Source of the DNA: Nocardia cyriacigeorgica NBRC 100375
GTDB taxonomy: Bacteria; Actinomycetota; Actinomycetes; Mycobacteriales; Mycobacteriaceae
Assembly (NCBI RefSeq): GCF_000308555.1
Contig: NZ_BAFY01000020.1
Coordinates: 1-63,352, forward strand
Length of the DNA: 63,352 nucleotides
Reading direction: 5' to 3'
Positions 41,195 through 50,214 of the stretch are shown piece after piece. The notes beneath the pieces are model-generated. The model was not told the DNA's origin. It ran no database searches and saw only the letters and a program-made list of their open reading frames with translations. Made by a program: the position numbers and the translations under genes. Position 1 is the stretch's first letter. The number at the start of each line of letters is the position of its first letter.

Positions 41195-41532
41195 CCGAGC
41201 CTCCTCGGTGTGGGTTATCCCCCCCCGGGGGTCGGCGTCGAGGAACGCTGCGTGATCGCGTATCCACGCGGTCTCTCGGCGGGCCCACCGGGGTGGAAGC
41301 GGGCCTATCGCTGATCCTATGCCCGCCCGCGCGCCTCTCGTCGGGGATTCGAGGCAGGTCAGTGCGCCTCCCTGCGTCCGCGAACCCAGCCGGTACTCCG
41401 TCCCGCCGGTCATGGCTCGGCCGCCCGCGCGATCGCTGCGGCGGCGCCGGGCGTGCGGCCGCCGCGACGTGGCGAGTCCACTAGGCTGGCGATGACAGGT
41501 TCCGCAGATCGGCTGGAGAAGAGGTAACAGGC
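41195..41532. other. 338-base intergenic region
   Basis: Divergent spacer between the secreted-protein gene and ybaB. It contains a tract of eight C followed by five G (41219-41231) just upstream of the secreted-protein ribosome site. A TAGGCT that could be a -10 box for ybaB lies at 41481-41486. I see no small gene, RNA or strong hairpin. Confidence 0.5.
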
Positions 41533-41868
41533 GTGCAGCCCGGTGGTCAGTTCGATATGCAGCAGATACTCGCCCAAGCCCAGCAGATGCAGGAGATGAT
41601 GGTCGCGGCGCAGGCCGAGATCGCCGCCGCCGAAGTCGAGGGCCAAGCCGGCAATGGCCTGGTCAAGGTCACCATCAAGGCCACGGGTGAGGTGCAGTCG
41701 CTGACCATCGATCCCAAGGCCGTCGACCCGGACGACGTCGAAACCCTGCAGGATCTGGTCATCGGCGCGATCAACGACGCCATGGCCAACGCCCAGCAGC
41801 TGGCCTCGGAGAAGCTCGGCCCGCTGGCCGGCGGCGCGGGCGGGCTGCCCGGCCTGCCCGGCATGTGA
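41533..41868 (+). CDS. ybaB: YbaB/EbfC-family nucleoid-associated protein
   Basis: A 111-residue DNA-binding protein. The N-terminal helix '[20 protein letters not shown]' and the strand '[20 protein letters not shown]' are standard, followed by '[17 protein letters not shown]'. A Gly/Pro-rich tail closes it. It binds DNA as a tweezer-like dimer. In bacteria generally ybaB lies between dnaX and recR; here dnaX is 14 kb away, as in mycobacteria. Starts at GTG after GAGAAGAGG. recR begins 20 bases downstream. Confidence 0.92.
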   Translation: MQPGGQFDMQQILAQAQQMQEMMVAAQAEIAAAEVEGQAGNGLVKVTIKATGEVQSLTIDPKAVDPDDVETLQDLVIGAINDAMANAQQLASEKLGPLAGGAGGLPGLPGM

Positions 41869-41887
41869 CCGACCGGAGTCAGCGCAG

Positions 41888-42496
41888 GTGTACGAGGGCC
41901 CGGTCCAGGATCTGATCGACGAGCTGGGCAAACTGCCAGGCGTCGGTCCCAAGAGCGCGCAACGCATCGCCTTCCATCTGTTGCAGGTGGAGCCGCCGGA
42001 AATCGACCGGCTGCAAGCGGTGCTGCAGAAGGTGCGTGACGGCGTGCGCTTCTGCGCCATGTGCGGCACCGTCGCCGACGGCGAGCTGTGCCGCATCTGC
42101 GCCGACCCGCGCCGCGACCGAACCATGATCTGCGTCGTCGAAGAACCCAAGGACGTCCAGGCCATCGAGCGCACCCGCGAATTCCGCGGCCGCTACCACG
42201 TACTCGGCGGCGCGCTCGACCCGCTCAGCGGGGTCGGCCCCGACCAGCTGCGGATCCGGGAACTGCTGGCCCGCATCGGCAATCAGGAAGACGGCGTCGA
42301 CGTCACCGAGGTGATCATCGCGACCGACCCCAATACCGAGGGCGAAGCCACCGCCACCTACCTGGTGCGGATGCTGCGCGATTTTCCCGGGCTCAGCGTC
42401 ACCCGGCTGGCCTCCGGCCTGCCGATGGGCGGCGATCTGGAGTTCGCCGATGAGCTGACGCTCGGCCGGGCACTGTCGGGGCGGCGCGCGCTGTAG
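41888..42496 (+). CDS. recR: recombination mediator protein RecR
   Basis: A 202-residue RecR of normal length. It shows the helix-hairpin-helix '[20 protein letters not shown]' (about 10-29), the zinc finger '[16 protein letters not shown]' with four Cys, the Toprim core '[15 protein letters not shown]' and the end motif '[19 protein letters not shown]'. It loads RecA in gap repair with RecO/RecF. The GTG start follows closely on ybaB and the two form an operon. Confidence 0.95.
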   Translation: MYEGPVQDLIDELGKLPGVGPKSAQRIAFHLLQVEPPEIDRLQAVLQKVRDGVRFCAMCGTVADGELCRICADPRRDRTMICVVEEPKDVQAIERTREFRGRYHVLGGALDPLSGVGPDQLRIRELLARIGNQEDGVDVTEVIIATDPNTEGEATATYLVRMLRDFPGLSVTRLASGLPMGGDLEFADELTLGRALSGRRAL

Positions 42497-42518
42497 ACCG
42501 CCGGGTTCGGCCCGGTTC

Positions 42519-43160
42519 TCAGAGTTTCAGCTTGCTCCAGGTGACGTCGTCGAGCGCGGCGCGGTCGCCGGTGGCCCAGGCCCAGATCAGCTCCGACACC
42601 CTGGACGCATCGTCCAGGGTGGTGGTGAAGTGCTTCTTCGGCGACCCGTCGCGGTACTCCAGGATGTATTCCGGCTCCTGGTAATAGGTCTGGATGTAGT
42701 CCTGCTCGCCCCGTGACACCACCAGGTACGGGTTCGGCGCGGCCAGCTCGGCCACCCAGCGATCGGTCAGTGGCTTAGTCAGATACGGGAACTCGCCCGC
42801 CCCACCGTGCGACACCTCCACCGGCACATGTCCCGCCGGATCAATCAGCCAGGTGAGCTGCGGATCGTAGACAGCGTAGTTCTGCGGCGTCGCGAGCCGG
42901 AACAGCAGCTCACGCACGAATCCGATGGCGTCGTACGGGCTCGAGATCTGCAGCACCGTTCCGGTGTCGGCACCGCCGACCGGCGCCGAGTTGAGAAAGG
43001 TGTCCTCCTCGGGCAGCTCCTCATTGCGCCGATTCACCTCGGCCGCGATGGCCGCGACGATCTCACTTTCCGGTTGCCCCTGCTGGGCGGTCAGGTACGC
43101 ATCGACCTCGGCCGGAGTCGCGGCCGCGCCGGAGGGCAACAGAATGTGGTCGTAGCTCAC
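42519..43160 (-). CDS. hypothetical protein
   Basis: A 213-residue soluble protein. The N-terminus ('DHILLPSGAAATPAEVDAYL') and several acidic stretches are visible; the C-terminal half has 'YLVVSRGEQDYIQTYYQEPE' and 'HFTTTLDDASRVSELIWAWA'. No signal peptide or membrane segment. The GTG overlaps the stop of the small Cys-rich gene upstream (GTGA, 43157-43160), which fixes the start and indicates coupling. The overall feel is of an immunity-type protein (conserved Trp and acidic surface), but I cannot assign a family. Confidence 0.65.
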   Translation of the reverse strand: MSYDHILLPSGAAATPAEVDAYLTAQQGQPESEIVAAIAAEVNRRNEELPEEDTFLNSAPVGGADTGTVLQISSPYDAIGFVRELLFRLATPQNYAVYDPQLTWLIDPAGHVPVEVSHGGAGEFPYLTKPLTDRWVAELAAPNPYLVVSRGEQDYIQTYYQEPEYILEYRDGSPKKHFTTTLDDASRVSELIWAWATGDRAALDDVTWSKLKL

Positions 43161-43372
43161 CCGGCCAGCGTACGGGTGAGCGCCGGCAAAGGAGAACCGC
43201 AGCCACACCCACCCGCGAGATCCGTGCATTCGACGATGAAGGTGTGTCTGGCATGGTCGAAATCGAAGCAGTCGGCGTCGGTGCATTCCGCAATACGCCC
43301 CGCATGCAGCACCAAGGTGCCATGGCAGTGATCGAGCGCCGCCGCACAGGACGGACAGTTCGTCGCGCGCAT
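43157..43372 (-). CDS. small Cys/His-rich zinc-binding-like protein
   Basis: A 71-residue protein with ten Cys/His in a tight core: 'NCPSCAAALDHCHGTLVLHA', 'ECTDADCFDFDHARH', 'ECTDLAGGCGC'. This CxxC...HCH...C...C...H...C...CxC pattern suggests one or two zinc sites. I recall similar short 'CPxCxxxLDHCHGTLVxH' proteins throughout Mycobacteriales, function unknown. The ATG at 43372 has GGAGG upstream; an ATG 13 codons earlier lacks a site. Its stop overlaps the next gene's GTG by four bases, so the two are coupled. Confidence 0.7.
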   Translation of the reverse strand: MRATNCPSCAAALDHCHGTLVLHAGRIAECTDADCFDFDHARHTFIVECTDLAGGCGCGSPLPALTRTLAG

Positions 43373-43490
43373 ATCGCCTCCAACCGTCTGAGTCCGTACC
43401 TCGTGCATAGCACCGGGGTGTGCCGGGCAGTGGGACGTTACCCCGGCGCGTGTCGTGATCAGGCACACGCCCTCGTCCTGCCGTCCGCAG

Positions 43491-44201
43491 TCAGGCGCGC
43501 AGTCGTTCGCGCCGCAGCTGGTCCACCTCGGGCAGATCCAGCGGTTCCAGGGAATCGACGCCAAGTGCGCGGGCGAGGATGAGGTCGGCGAGTTCCGGGT
43601 TTCGGGCGAGGGCCGGGCCGTGCATGTAGGTGCCGATGACCGAGCCCTGGACGACGCCCTCGAGGCCGTCGCCGACGCCGTTGCCGACACCGCGGGTCAC
43701 CCGGGCGAGTCCGGTGGCGCCGGGGCCGAGGGAGGTTCCGCCGCGGTGGTTTTCGAAACCGGTGAGCGGCGCGGACAGGCCCGGGATGAGCGGGGTGGTG
43801 GTCACTTCGCCGATGGCGCGGGTGTCCTGGGGCGAGGTGGTGGCGTCGAGCAGGGCGACGCCCTCGACCCGCTCACCGGATGACGTCTCGTACCACTGGC
43901 CGAGCACCTGGATCGCCGCGCAGATCGCCAGCACCGGTGCGCCTTTCGCGGCGGCCTGCTGCAAACCGGGGTAGCGCTGGAGGTGGCGCGTGGCCAGCCG
44001 CTGCGCCGAATCCTCCGCGCCGCCGAGGGTGTAGATGTCCAGCGAGTCGGGCACCGGATCGGACAGCGTGATCTCCACGATCTCGGCGTCGTGGCCGCGC
44101 ATCCGCAGCCGCTGGCGCAGCACCAGCGCGTTGCCGCCGTCGCCGTAGGTGCCCATCACATCGGGCAGGACCAGCCCGATCCGCACGGTCGATTCACTCA
44201 T
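43491..44201 (-). CDS. gatD: lipid II isoglutaminyl synthase, glutaminase subunit
   Basis: A 236-residue CobB/CobQ-type glutamine amidotransferase. The nucleophile is C94 in 'VLAICAAIQVLGQWY'; 'YTLGGAEDSAQ' and 'GFENHRGGTSLG' are conserved GatD blocks, and 'VIGTYMHGPALARNPELAD' carries the His. GatD frees ammonia from glutamine for MurT, which amidates the D-Glu of lipid II. It lies 11 bases downstream of murT in the same operon, as in M. tuberculosis (Rv3713/Rv3712) and S. aureus. Confidence 0.92.
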   Translation of the reverse strand: MSESTVRIGLVLPDVMGTYGDGGNALVLRQRLRMRGHDAEIVEITLSDPVPDSLDIYTLGGAEDSAQRLATRHLQRYPGLQQAAAKGAPVLAICAAIQVLGQWYETSSGERVEGVALLDATTSPQDTRAIGEVTTTPLIPGLSAPLTGFENHRGGTSLGPGATGLARVTRGVGNGVGDGLEGVVQGSVIGTYMHGPALARNPELADLILARALGVDSLEPLDLPEVDQLRRERLRA

Positions 44202-44212
44202 CGGGTTGCCTT

Positions 44213-45445
44213 TCAGCGGGCGTCGAGATCGCGGTTCAGGTCGCGGAACGCGGTGTAGTTGGCCAGCACTTCGACCCGGCCCGCGGGGCAGGAGGCGATG
44301 GCGCGCAACGGGTCCGCGATCGTGGTGTGCTCGACACCGGCGTAGGTGAGCCGGACCGCCAAATCGGTGGCGCGCTCACCGGCGGCCACCACCTGCACGC
44401 CTTCGAAGTGTTCGAACCGCACGTCCCACAGCCAGGACAGATCCTCACCGTCGGGCACCTGCCCGTTGACGGCGATCACCAGCCCGGCGGCATCGTGATC
44501 GATCATCGACAGCGCTTCCTGCCAACCGGCCGGATTCTTGGCCAGCAGCAGCCGCGCCGAATGCTCACCGACCTGCACGGTCCGGTAGCGGCCCGCGATC
44601 TCGCGCACCGTACCGGCCGCCGCGGTCGCCTGCGCCGGATCCGCGCCGAGCGCGACCGCGGCGGCCACCGCCTGCGCGGCATTACCGCGATTGGCCCGGC
44701 CGGGCAGCGCCAGCCGCAGCTCGGCGGTGAATTCGTCGGGGCCGCGTAGCTTTTCCCCGTCCAGCCACCAATCCGGTTGCGGGCGCTGGAAATCGGCGCC
44801 GGTGCTGCGCCAGTGCTCGCCCTCCCAGACGATCGGCTCGCCGCTGCGCGGGCAACTGGTGGCGTCCATCGCCCAGCCGCTGCCCGCGGCCACCCACACC
44901 ACGTTCGGGTGGTCGTAGGCGATGGAGGTGATCAGCACGTCGTCGCAGTTGGCGATCACGACGGTGTCGGGGTGGCGGGCCAGGCCCGCGCGCAGTTTGC
45001 GCTCGATCATATTGATCTCGCCGACCCGGTCGAGCTGGTCGCGGCTGAGGTTCAGCAGTACCACCGCGGCCGGATTCAGCGAATCGGTGACGTGCGGCAG
45101 GTGCAGCTCGTCGACCTCGATCGCGGCCAGGCCGGCGGTCCGGTTCACGCTGAGCGCGGCCACGATGCCGGCGTCCATATTGGCGCCGTCGGCCTGGGTG
45201 GCGACATCGCCGAGGGTGCTCAGCGCCGCCGTCGTCATCCGGGTGGTGGTCGATTTGCCGTTGGTGCCGGTGACCAGCACCGTTCGCCGTCCGCGACCCA
45301 GTTGATCCATGATCGTCGGATCGATTTTCAGGGCGATCAGCCCGCCGATCATCGACCCCTTGCCGCGACCGGCCTTCTGCGAGGCCCACGACGCCGCAGC
45401 CGCCGCCCGCAGCGCGATCCGCCCGCGCACCGATATGTCTGCCAC
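44213..45445 (-). CDS. murT: lipid II isoglutaminyl synthase, MurT subunit
   Basis: A 410-residue Mur-ligase-like ATPase. The P-loop is 'VLVTGTNGKSTTTRM' (56-70); 'NLSRDQLDRVGEI' and 'GRANRGNAAQAVAA' belong to the Mur ligase middle domain, and the C-terminal MurT domain holds 'LSWLWDVRFEHFEGV' and 'DPLRAIASCPAGRVEVLANY'. In the region where staphylococcal MurT has a four-Cys zinc ribbon, only one Cys is evident ('ATSCPRSGEP'), so the ribbon appears degenerate. It activates lipid II D-Glu and adds ammonia from GatD. Start is GTG. Confidence 0.92.
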   Translation of the reverse strand: MADISVRGRIALRAAAAASWASQKAGRGKGSMIGGLIALKIDPTIMDQLGRGRRTVLVTGTNGKSTTTRMTTAALSTLGDVATQADGANMDAGIVAALSVNRTAGLAAIEVDELHLPHVTDSLNPAAVVLLNLSRDQLDRVGEINMIERKLRAGLARHPDTVVIANCDDVLITSIAYDHPNVVWVAAGSGWAMDATSCPRSGEPIVWEGEHWRSTGADFQRPQPDWWLDGEKLRGPDEFTAELRLALPGRANRGNAAQAVAAAVALGADPAQATAAAGTVREIAGRYRTVQVGEHSARLLLAKNPAGWQEALSMIDHDAAGLVIAVNGQVPDGEDLSWLWDVRFEHFEGVQVVAAGERATDLAVRLTYAGVEHTTIADPLRAIASCPAGRVEVLANYTAFRDLNRDLDAR

Positions 45446-45482
45446 GCCGCGAGTCTATGTTCGCCGCGCGCGGCGGGCCGGG

Positions 45483-46127
45483 TCAGGTCGGGGAGTCGTT
45501 ATAGAGCTTGCGCTCGTAGTTGGCCGCCGAATAGTAGGCCTCCAGGTCTTCGACACTTTCGGTGACATTGGTCTGCACTTCTTTGACCAGCCGTGCCGGG
45601 CTGGGCAGGGTGTCGACGGGCCAGTGCTGCGGCTCCCAGAGGTGGCTGCGCATGAACGCCTTCGCGCAGTGGAAGAAGATCTGCTCGATGTCGACCTCGA
45701 CCGCGAGGATCGGCCGGTGCCCGCGCACCACCATGTCCTCGAAGTACGGCGCGTCGCGGACCAACCGCGCCCGGCCGTTGATGCGCAGCGTCTCGCGCCG
45801 GCCCGGGATCAGGAAGATCAGCCCGACGTGCGGGTTGGCCAGGATATTGAGGTAGCCGTCGGCGCGCCGGTTGCCCGGACGTTCCGGGATGGCGATGGTG
45901 GTGTCGTCGAGCACCTTGACGAACCCGGCCGGATCGCCCTTCGGTGAGGCGTCGCAGTTGCCGTCGGCGTCGCTGGTGCACATCACCAAGAACGGGGTGA
46001 GCGCGATCCACTCCCGGTCGCGCGGATGCAGGGCGACACGCTCCTTGCTGACCGCGCGGGGCATGACCGCGCCGAGCAGCTCCCTGAGTTCGGCGGGATC
46101 GGTGATCTCAGGGGCGTTGTCGCTCAT
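45483..46127 (-). CDS. PPOX-class FMN-dependent flavoprotein (MSMEG_1061 family)
   Basis: A 214-residue pyridoxamine-phosphate-oxidase-fold protein. Typical pieces are 'WIALTPFLVMCTSDADG', 'CDASPKGDPAGFVKVLDD', 'IPERPGNRRADGYLNIL', and 'PHVGLIFLIPGRRETLRING'. The last helix contains 'IFFHCAKAFMRSHLW', the signature I associate with the MSMEG_1061 group. Such proteins bind FMN or F420 and reduce small molecules; substrate unknown. It starts at ATG 46127. Confidence 0.85.
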   Translation of the reverse strand: MSDNAPEITDPAELRELLGAVMPRAVSKERVALHPRDREWIALTPFLVMCTSDADGNCDASPKGDPAGFVKVLDDTTIAIPERPGNRRADGYLNILANPHVGLIFLIPGRRETLRINGRARLVRDAPYFEDMVVRGHRPILAVEVDIEQIFFHCAKAFMRSHLWEPQHWPVDTLPSPARLVKEVQTNVTESVEDLEAYYSAANYERKLYNDSPT

Positions 46128-46203
46128 GGCAACGATTCAAACATTCGCGGTGGTGCGCGACGAACCCATTTTGTCCGGGTTCATCGAGTCGGATATCTCA
46201 CCG

Positions 46204-47967
46204 TCAGATATCGAGATCGAACAGGTTCGGCTCGCCCCTGGCGTAACGGTCGGCGTCGACCTGGCGCAACGGCTCCAGTTCCGGCGAACGGTACAGCGTG
46301 AAGGTGCGGCAGCGCGGGGCATTCGATTCGGTCACGTCGAGCAATGCATTGACAGCCCCGCGAGCAGACTCGCTCGCGCCCTCCATGGTGGCCAAGTCGA
46401 TATCGGTGCGTACGTAATCACCGGCGAGGAACAGGTTTTCCAGCGCGCCATGGGGATTCGGGCGCGCATCCCAGGAGCCCGCGGTATTGATGAGCAGCGG
46501 GTCGGCATTGACGTTGCGGCGCTGCTCAGGCCGCCAGGTGATGCCGGGATCGAGGAACCAGGAGTGCAGATCGGCGTCACGCAGCACCGGACCCCGGTCG
46601 TTGAGATGAGCGGTGATCTGCGCCCAGGTCTCGCGGGCGATCTCCTCGTGGGTGCATTCCTTGGCCGGCTTGCCGTACAGGATGCCGGGGGTGTTCCAGT
46701 TGGAGATGTCCACCGACAGGCAGTCGGCCACGGTGCCGTCACCGAATTCGGGGAGCTTGCGGGTCCAGAGCTCGTTCTGGCTGATCGAGGTGAGGGCCCA
46801 CGGCGAATCGATGAAGGCCGCGTGCCCGGAGACGATGTCGGGTGCGGTGCGCAAATAGAACTGGATGCCGTTCATCCAGTCGGTGGAGAGGCTGTCCATG
46901 GCGGCCAGTTCGGGGCGGATCGCGCGGATATCCGGCGACCAGAGCGTGCGGGCGCGTTCGGCGGGCAGCGCCACCACGTAGTGGTCGGCCTCGACGGTGC
47001 GCGCGGATCCGGTGCCGTCGACGATGCGTGCCCCGCTGATCCGCCGGTCGCGCACGTCGAGCCCGCGCACCTCCGCGCCCAGTTCGAAACGCACGCCGAG
47101 CCCGCGCAATAACGCCACCCACGGGTCGATCCACGCGTCGTTGGTCGGCCCGTTCAGCACCCGGTCCAGATCGCCGTCGTTGCCGATCTTCAGCGGATTG
47201 CCGAGGAACTGCTCGCCCATATTGCCGATGGTGCGGGCACTGGCCTTGTCCTCTTTGGCCGCCACCAGCAGGCTGGTGAGGGTGCGCGAGAGCAGGGCGC
47301 GGAATTCGTGGGATCGCTTGTGCCCGTGCACGAAATCGTGCCATGACATGTGCTCCCACTGGCCGAAGCGGCGGGCGTCGCAACTGCTGAAGAAGACCAG
47401 CAGCCGGTTGGCGAAGAACGCGCCCTCGGCCGGCGGCATCTTCAGCGCGGTCGCGATGGCGGCGCCCATCGTTTCCCGGAAACCCTGCGGGGTCGCCGTC
47501 GCCAGATGCGCGGCGCCGAGCGGGAGCCGGAAGTCGTCACCGCCGCGGCGCGCGAACCGCGCTTCGGACGCGGTGACCAGGTTGTTCCACACACCATTCG
47601 GGTTGGCGCCGAACGGTATTCGCCGCATGGTGTCGGGAACATGGTGGTAGAAGCCGGGGAAGAAGCGGAAGCCGTGCTCGCCGGGCAGATCCGGGCGGCC
47701 ACCGGTCCCCGAGCCCGGAACCCCCATGCTGCGAGCCTTACCGCCCAGTGCCCGGCGTTCGTAGACGGTGACCTGGAAGCCGCGTTCGGCCAGCTCGTGC
47801 GCCGCCGTCAGCCCCGCGACCCCACCGCCGAACACCGCGACCCGCGTACCCGGTCGAGCGGCCGCCGACCCCGCCCCGAGCGCCCCCGCCGATGCCAGAC
47901 CGACCCCCGCCGCGACCGCCCCGCGAAGCACCGCCCTCCGCGATACGGTCCACTGTTGTTTCGCCAT
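46204..47967 (-). CDS. Tat-exported FAD-dependent amine-oxidase/desaturase-like enzyme
   Basis: A 587-residue flavoprotein. The N-terminus has a Tat motif 'SRRAVLRGAVAAGVG', and a cleavage region near 'SAAARPG'. The FAD motif 'VAVFGGGVAGLTAAHELAER' (about 43-62) is followed by 'VYERRALGGKARSM', and the C-terminal FAD contact 'NLFLAGDYVRTDIDLATMEG'. The fold is that of phytoene desaturases, HpnE-like squalene enzymes and amine oxidases. Folded export implies a loaded cofactor. Likely substrates are isoprenoid or steroid-like lipids, by family only. It stands alone between divergent neighbours. Confidence 0.83.
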   Translation of the reverse strand: MAKQQWTVSRRAVLRGAVAAGVGLASAGALGAGSAAARPGTRVAVFGGGVAGLTAAHELAERGFQVTVYERRALGGKARSMGVPGSGTGGRPDLPGEHGFRFFPGFYHHVPDTMRRIPFGANPNGVWNNLVTASEARFARRGGDDFRLPLGAAHLATATPQGFRETMGAAIATALKMPPAEGAFFANRLLVFFSSCDARRFGQWEHMSWHDFVHGHKRSHEFRALLSRTLTSLLVAAKEDKASARTIGNMGEQFLGNPLKIGNDGDLDRVLNGPTNDAWIDPWVALLRGLGVRFELGAEVRGLDVRDRRISGARIVDGTGSARTVEADHYVVALPAERARTLWSPDIRAIRPELAAMDSLSTDWMNGIQFYLRTAPDIVSGHAAFIDSPWALTSISQNELWTRKLPEFGDGTVADCLSVDISNWNTPGILYGKPAKECTHEEIARETWAQITAHLNDRGPVLRDADLHSWFLDPGITWRPEQRRNVNADPLLINTAGSWDARPNPHGALENLFLAGDYVRTDIDLATMEGASESARGAVNALLDVTESNAPRCRTFTLYRSPELEPLRQVDADRYARGEPNLFDLDI

Positions 47968-48092
47968 GCGCCGCTCTGCTGCCTAGCCTTAGGGACCTCA
48001 CTGATTGCCGACCACTTTAAGCGCACGTCGATGGGGCGGATGTCCGGGTTGGCCAAAGTTGCGGTGTACCGCCCGAGCGGGCGATGTGATCG

Positions 48093-48431
48093 CTATGTGT
48101 CAGGCTGGAGATTCAGACTCGTCGGCTGCTGCGGCGCCTGCCCGACCAGCACATCCGCGGTCGCCTGGTCCTGGGCGGCGAGGCTGTCCGCCGTTGTCTT
48201 CAGCGACTCCGCCATCTCGCCGAGGTTCTTCGACAGCAGCGTGCGGCGGTCGTCGAGGTAAGCGATGAACCGGGAGAAGGCGGGCACGGCCTCCCCCTTC
48301 CACGCCTCGTGACTGTCGGCAATGGCTTGATCGGTCTCACGCAACGCCGTGCCGGAATCGGTGAACAACACGTCGAGGCGCCCCGCCGCGGCACGCAACA
48401 CTTCAGGATCGGCAGAAATCTGATCAGCCAT
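48093..48431 (-). CDS. WXG100/ESAT-6-like protein
   Basis: A 112-residue helical protein with the WxG hairpin 'SHEAWKGEAVPAFSRFIAYL' at about residues 40-59. A first helix runs 'DPEVLRAAAGRLDVLF' and the second ends 'LKTTADSLAAQDQATADV'. WXG100 proteins are exported by ESX (type VII) systems as antiparallel helical hairpins, often as partners of a larger effector. No ESX core genes occur in this window. AAGGGGGAAAG precedes the ATG. It is divergent from the DUF1023 hydrolase gene, 90 bases apart. Confidence 0.72.
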   Translation of the reverse strand: MADQISADPEVLRAAAGRLDVLFTDSGTALRETDQAIADSHEAWKGEAVPAFSRFIAYLDDRRTLLSKNLGEMAESLKTTADSLAAQDQATADVLVGQAPQQPTSLNLQPDT

Positions 48432-48521
48432 CTTTCCCCCTTGGCCTATTGAAATCGCCTGTCCCCGATACAATACCCATCGACACTGATAGCGCACAGA
48501 GTCCGGGGGGACGCCGAATTC

Positions 48522-50213
48522 ATGATTCTGCCCGATATCCGCTGGTGGAACGAACTGGCACTCGAGATGCTCGAGACATCGCTGTCACGCCGGATCAGCA
48601 CAATCGAAGACGTCAACAAGCAGCTGGCCGACATCGCGAAACTCCCCGGTTGGGAAGGTGACGCCGCCGACGCCGCTCGCCGCCGGTTCGCCGACACCTC
48701 CGATCAACTCACCGACGAAGCGGCCGCACTCGGCGCGGTCCGAAACTTGACAACCCAAACCCGCGAGGCCGTTAAGCACTTGAAGCAGACCCTCGCCACC
48801 ATCGACCGGCGCGCCACCGAAGCCGGCCTCGAAGTCTGGGACCACGGCCACGTCACCATCGCCGACAAGCCCGACGCCCCCGACCCGGCCTCGGTGGAAG
48901 CGCTGCGCCTCGAATTGATCGACGCCGCTCGCGCCGTCATGCGCCAAGCCGACGACATCGTCGCCGACGCCGCCGTCGTCCTGAACAAGGCCGCCAACGG
49001 TGAGATCACCGACAACGGCGCCACCGATGTCGTCGCGGCATCCGCCGCCGGTGCCGCCCAAGGCGGCCTCACCGCCCCCGCCCCACCCGAAAACGCCTCC
49101 CCGCGTGAGAACAACGCCTACTGGGACGCCCTCGACGACCGCCAACGCCGCGAAATCATCGACCAGCACCCCGAGTGGATCGGCAACCGCGACGGAATCC
49201 CCTCCATGGCGCGCCACGAGGCCAACGTCAACCGCATCGACGACGAGCGGACACGGTTGACGGCGGAACGGGACCGGTTGAAAGACGAGCTGAAGGACGA
49301 CCCGGGACCGCCCAAGAATCCGAACGCGCCGATACCGAACGCGGACAAGAAGGCCGAACTCGCCCAGGTCGAAGCGAAGCTGACAGATCTGGATTCGCTC
49401 GAACGCACGCTGGACAAGCATCCGTTGGATCCGAACAACCCCGACACGGGTGCACGACTGTTGTTGCTGGATATGCGATCAGGAGACAAAGGCATGGCCG
49501 CGATTGCGATCGGGGACCCCGACAATGCAGATCATGTCTCGGTCACTGTGCCAGGGGTTTCCACCACCGTGCCCTCGCTCGATGGTATGGCCAATGAGGC
49601 AGTGGCAGTCCAGCGCGAAGCTCACAAGCAGTTGGCATCCAACGGACAACCAGACGATCGAGTGGCAACCATTGCTTGGCTAGGGTACGAGCCCCCTCCA
49701 GACCTCGGGCTAGATGCGGCCGGTACAGGTCGCGCGGAAGCAGGGGCACCGAAGCTGGCAAGCTTCTTCGACGGGTTGGATGCAGCTTCGAACAAGCCAA
49801 ACCCGCATATCACAGCCCTGGGCCATTCCTACGGCTCGTATACGACAGCACTCGCACTCCAGGAACTCGGCCCGGATAACCCCGTCGATGATGCGGTCTT
49901 CTATGGCTCGCCAGGTATCAATGCCGACGACGAGAGCGACCTAAATCTCGGTCAGGGGCATGGATTCGTCATGCGAGCACCGGATGACCCCATCTCCTGG
50001 GCTGACGACTACGGCGTCTTCGGTCCAGATCCGGTAACCACCCAGCTCGAGCAACTCTCGGTACTCGAAGCGACCACACCCGATGGTGTCCAGCGCGAAG
50101 ACTCCAACGGCCACAGTGAGTATCCGAGGCCGAGTGGAAACGGTGAGCTGCGCACGGCCGGATACAACATGGCGGTAATCGTTGCGGGCTTACCACATTT
50201 GGTGGTGCGTTGA
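48522..50213 (+). CDS. DUF1023 alpha/beta hydrolase with WXG-like N-terminal helical domain
   Basis: A 563-residue protein. The N-terminal 200 residues are helical and include a WxG turn ('KLPGWEGDAADAARRRF', about 42-58), the layout of LXG/WXG-type ESX-secreted effectors. A coiled-coil hinge (about 240-300) leads to a DUF1023 alpha/beta hydrolase: 'VSVTVPGVSTTV' and the nucleophile elbow 'ITALGHSYGSYTTALALQ' with Ser in GHSYGS. Acid and His are probably in 'VMRAPDDPISWADDYG' and 'DSNGHSEYP'. It is followed one base later by a lipoprotein gene. Lipase or esterase activity outside the cell is plausible; not shown. Confidence 0.8.
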   Translation: MILPDIRWWNELALEMLETSLSRRISTIEDVNKQLADIAKLPGWEGDAADAARRRFADTSDQLTDEAAALGAVRNLTTQTREAVKHLKQTLATIDRRATEAGLEVWDHGHVTIADKPDAPDPASVEALRLELIDAARAVMRQADDIVADAAVVLNKAANGEITDNGATDVVAASAAGAAQGGLTAPAPPENASPRENNAYWDALDDRQRREIIDQHPEWIGNRDGIPSMARHEANVNRIDDERTRLTAERDRLKDELKDDPGPPKNPNAPIPNADKKAELAQVEAKLTDLDSLERTLDKHPLDPNNPDTGARLLLLDMRSGDKGMAAIAIGDPDNADHVSVTVPGVSTTVPSLDGMANEAVAVQREAHKQLASNGQPDDRVATIAWLGYEPPPDLGLDAAGTGRAEAGAPKLASFFDGLDAASNKPNPHITALGHSYGSYTTALALQELGPDNPVDDAVFYGSPGINADDESDLNLGQGHGFVMRAPDDPISWADDYGVFGPDPVTTQLEQLSVLEATTPDGVQREDSNGHSEYPRPSGNGELRTAGYNMAVIVAGLPHLVVR

Positions 50214-50214
50214 G

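Noticed and set aside
41219..41231. C8G5 tract as a G-quadruplex or regulatory switch
   Set aside because: A single run on each strand cannot form a quadruplex, and nothing else near it suggests function beyond a possible short stem.
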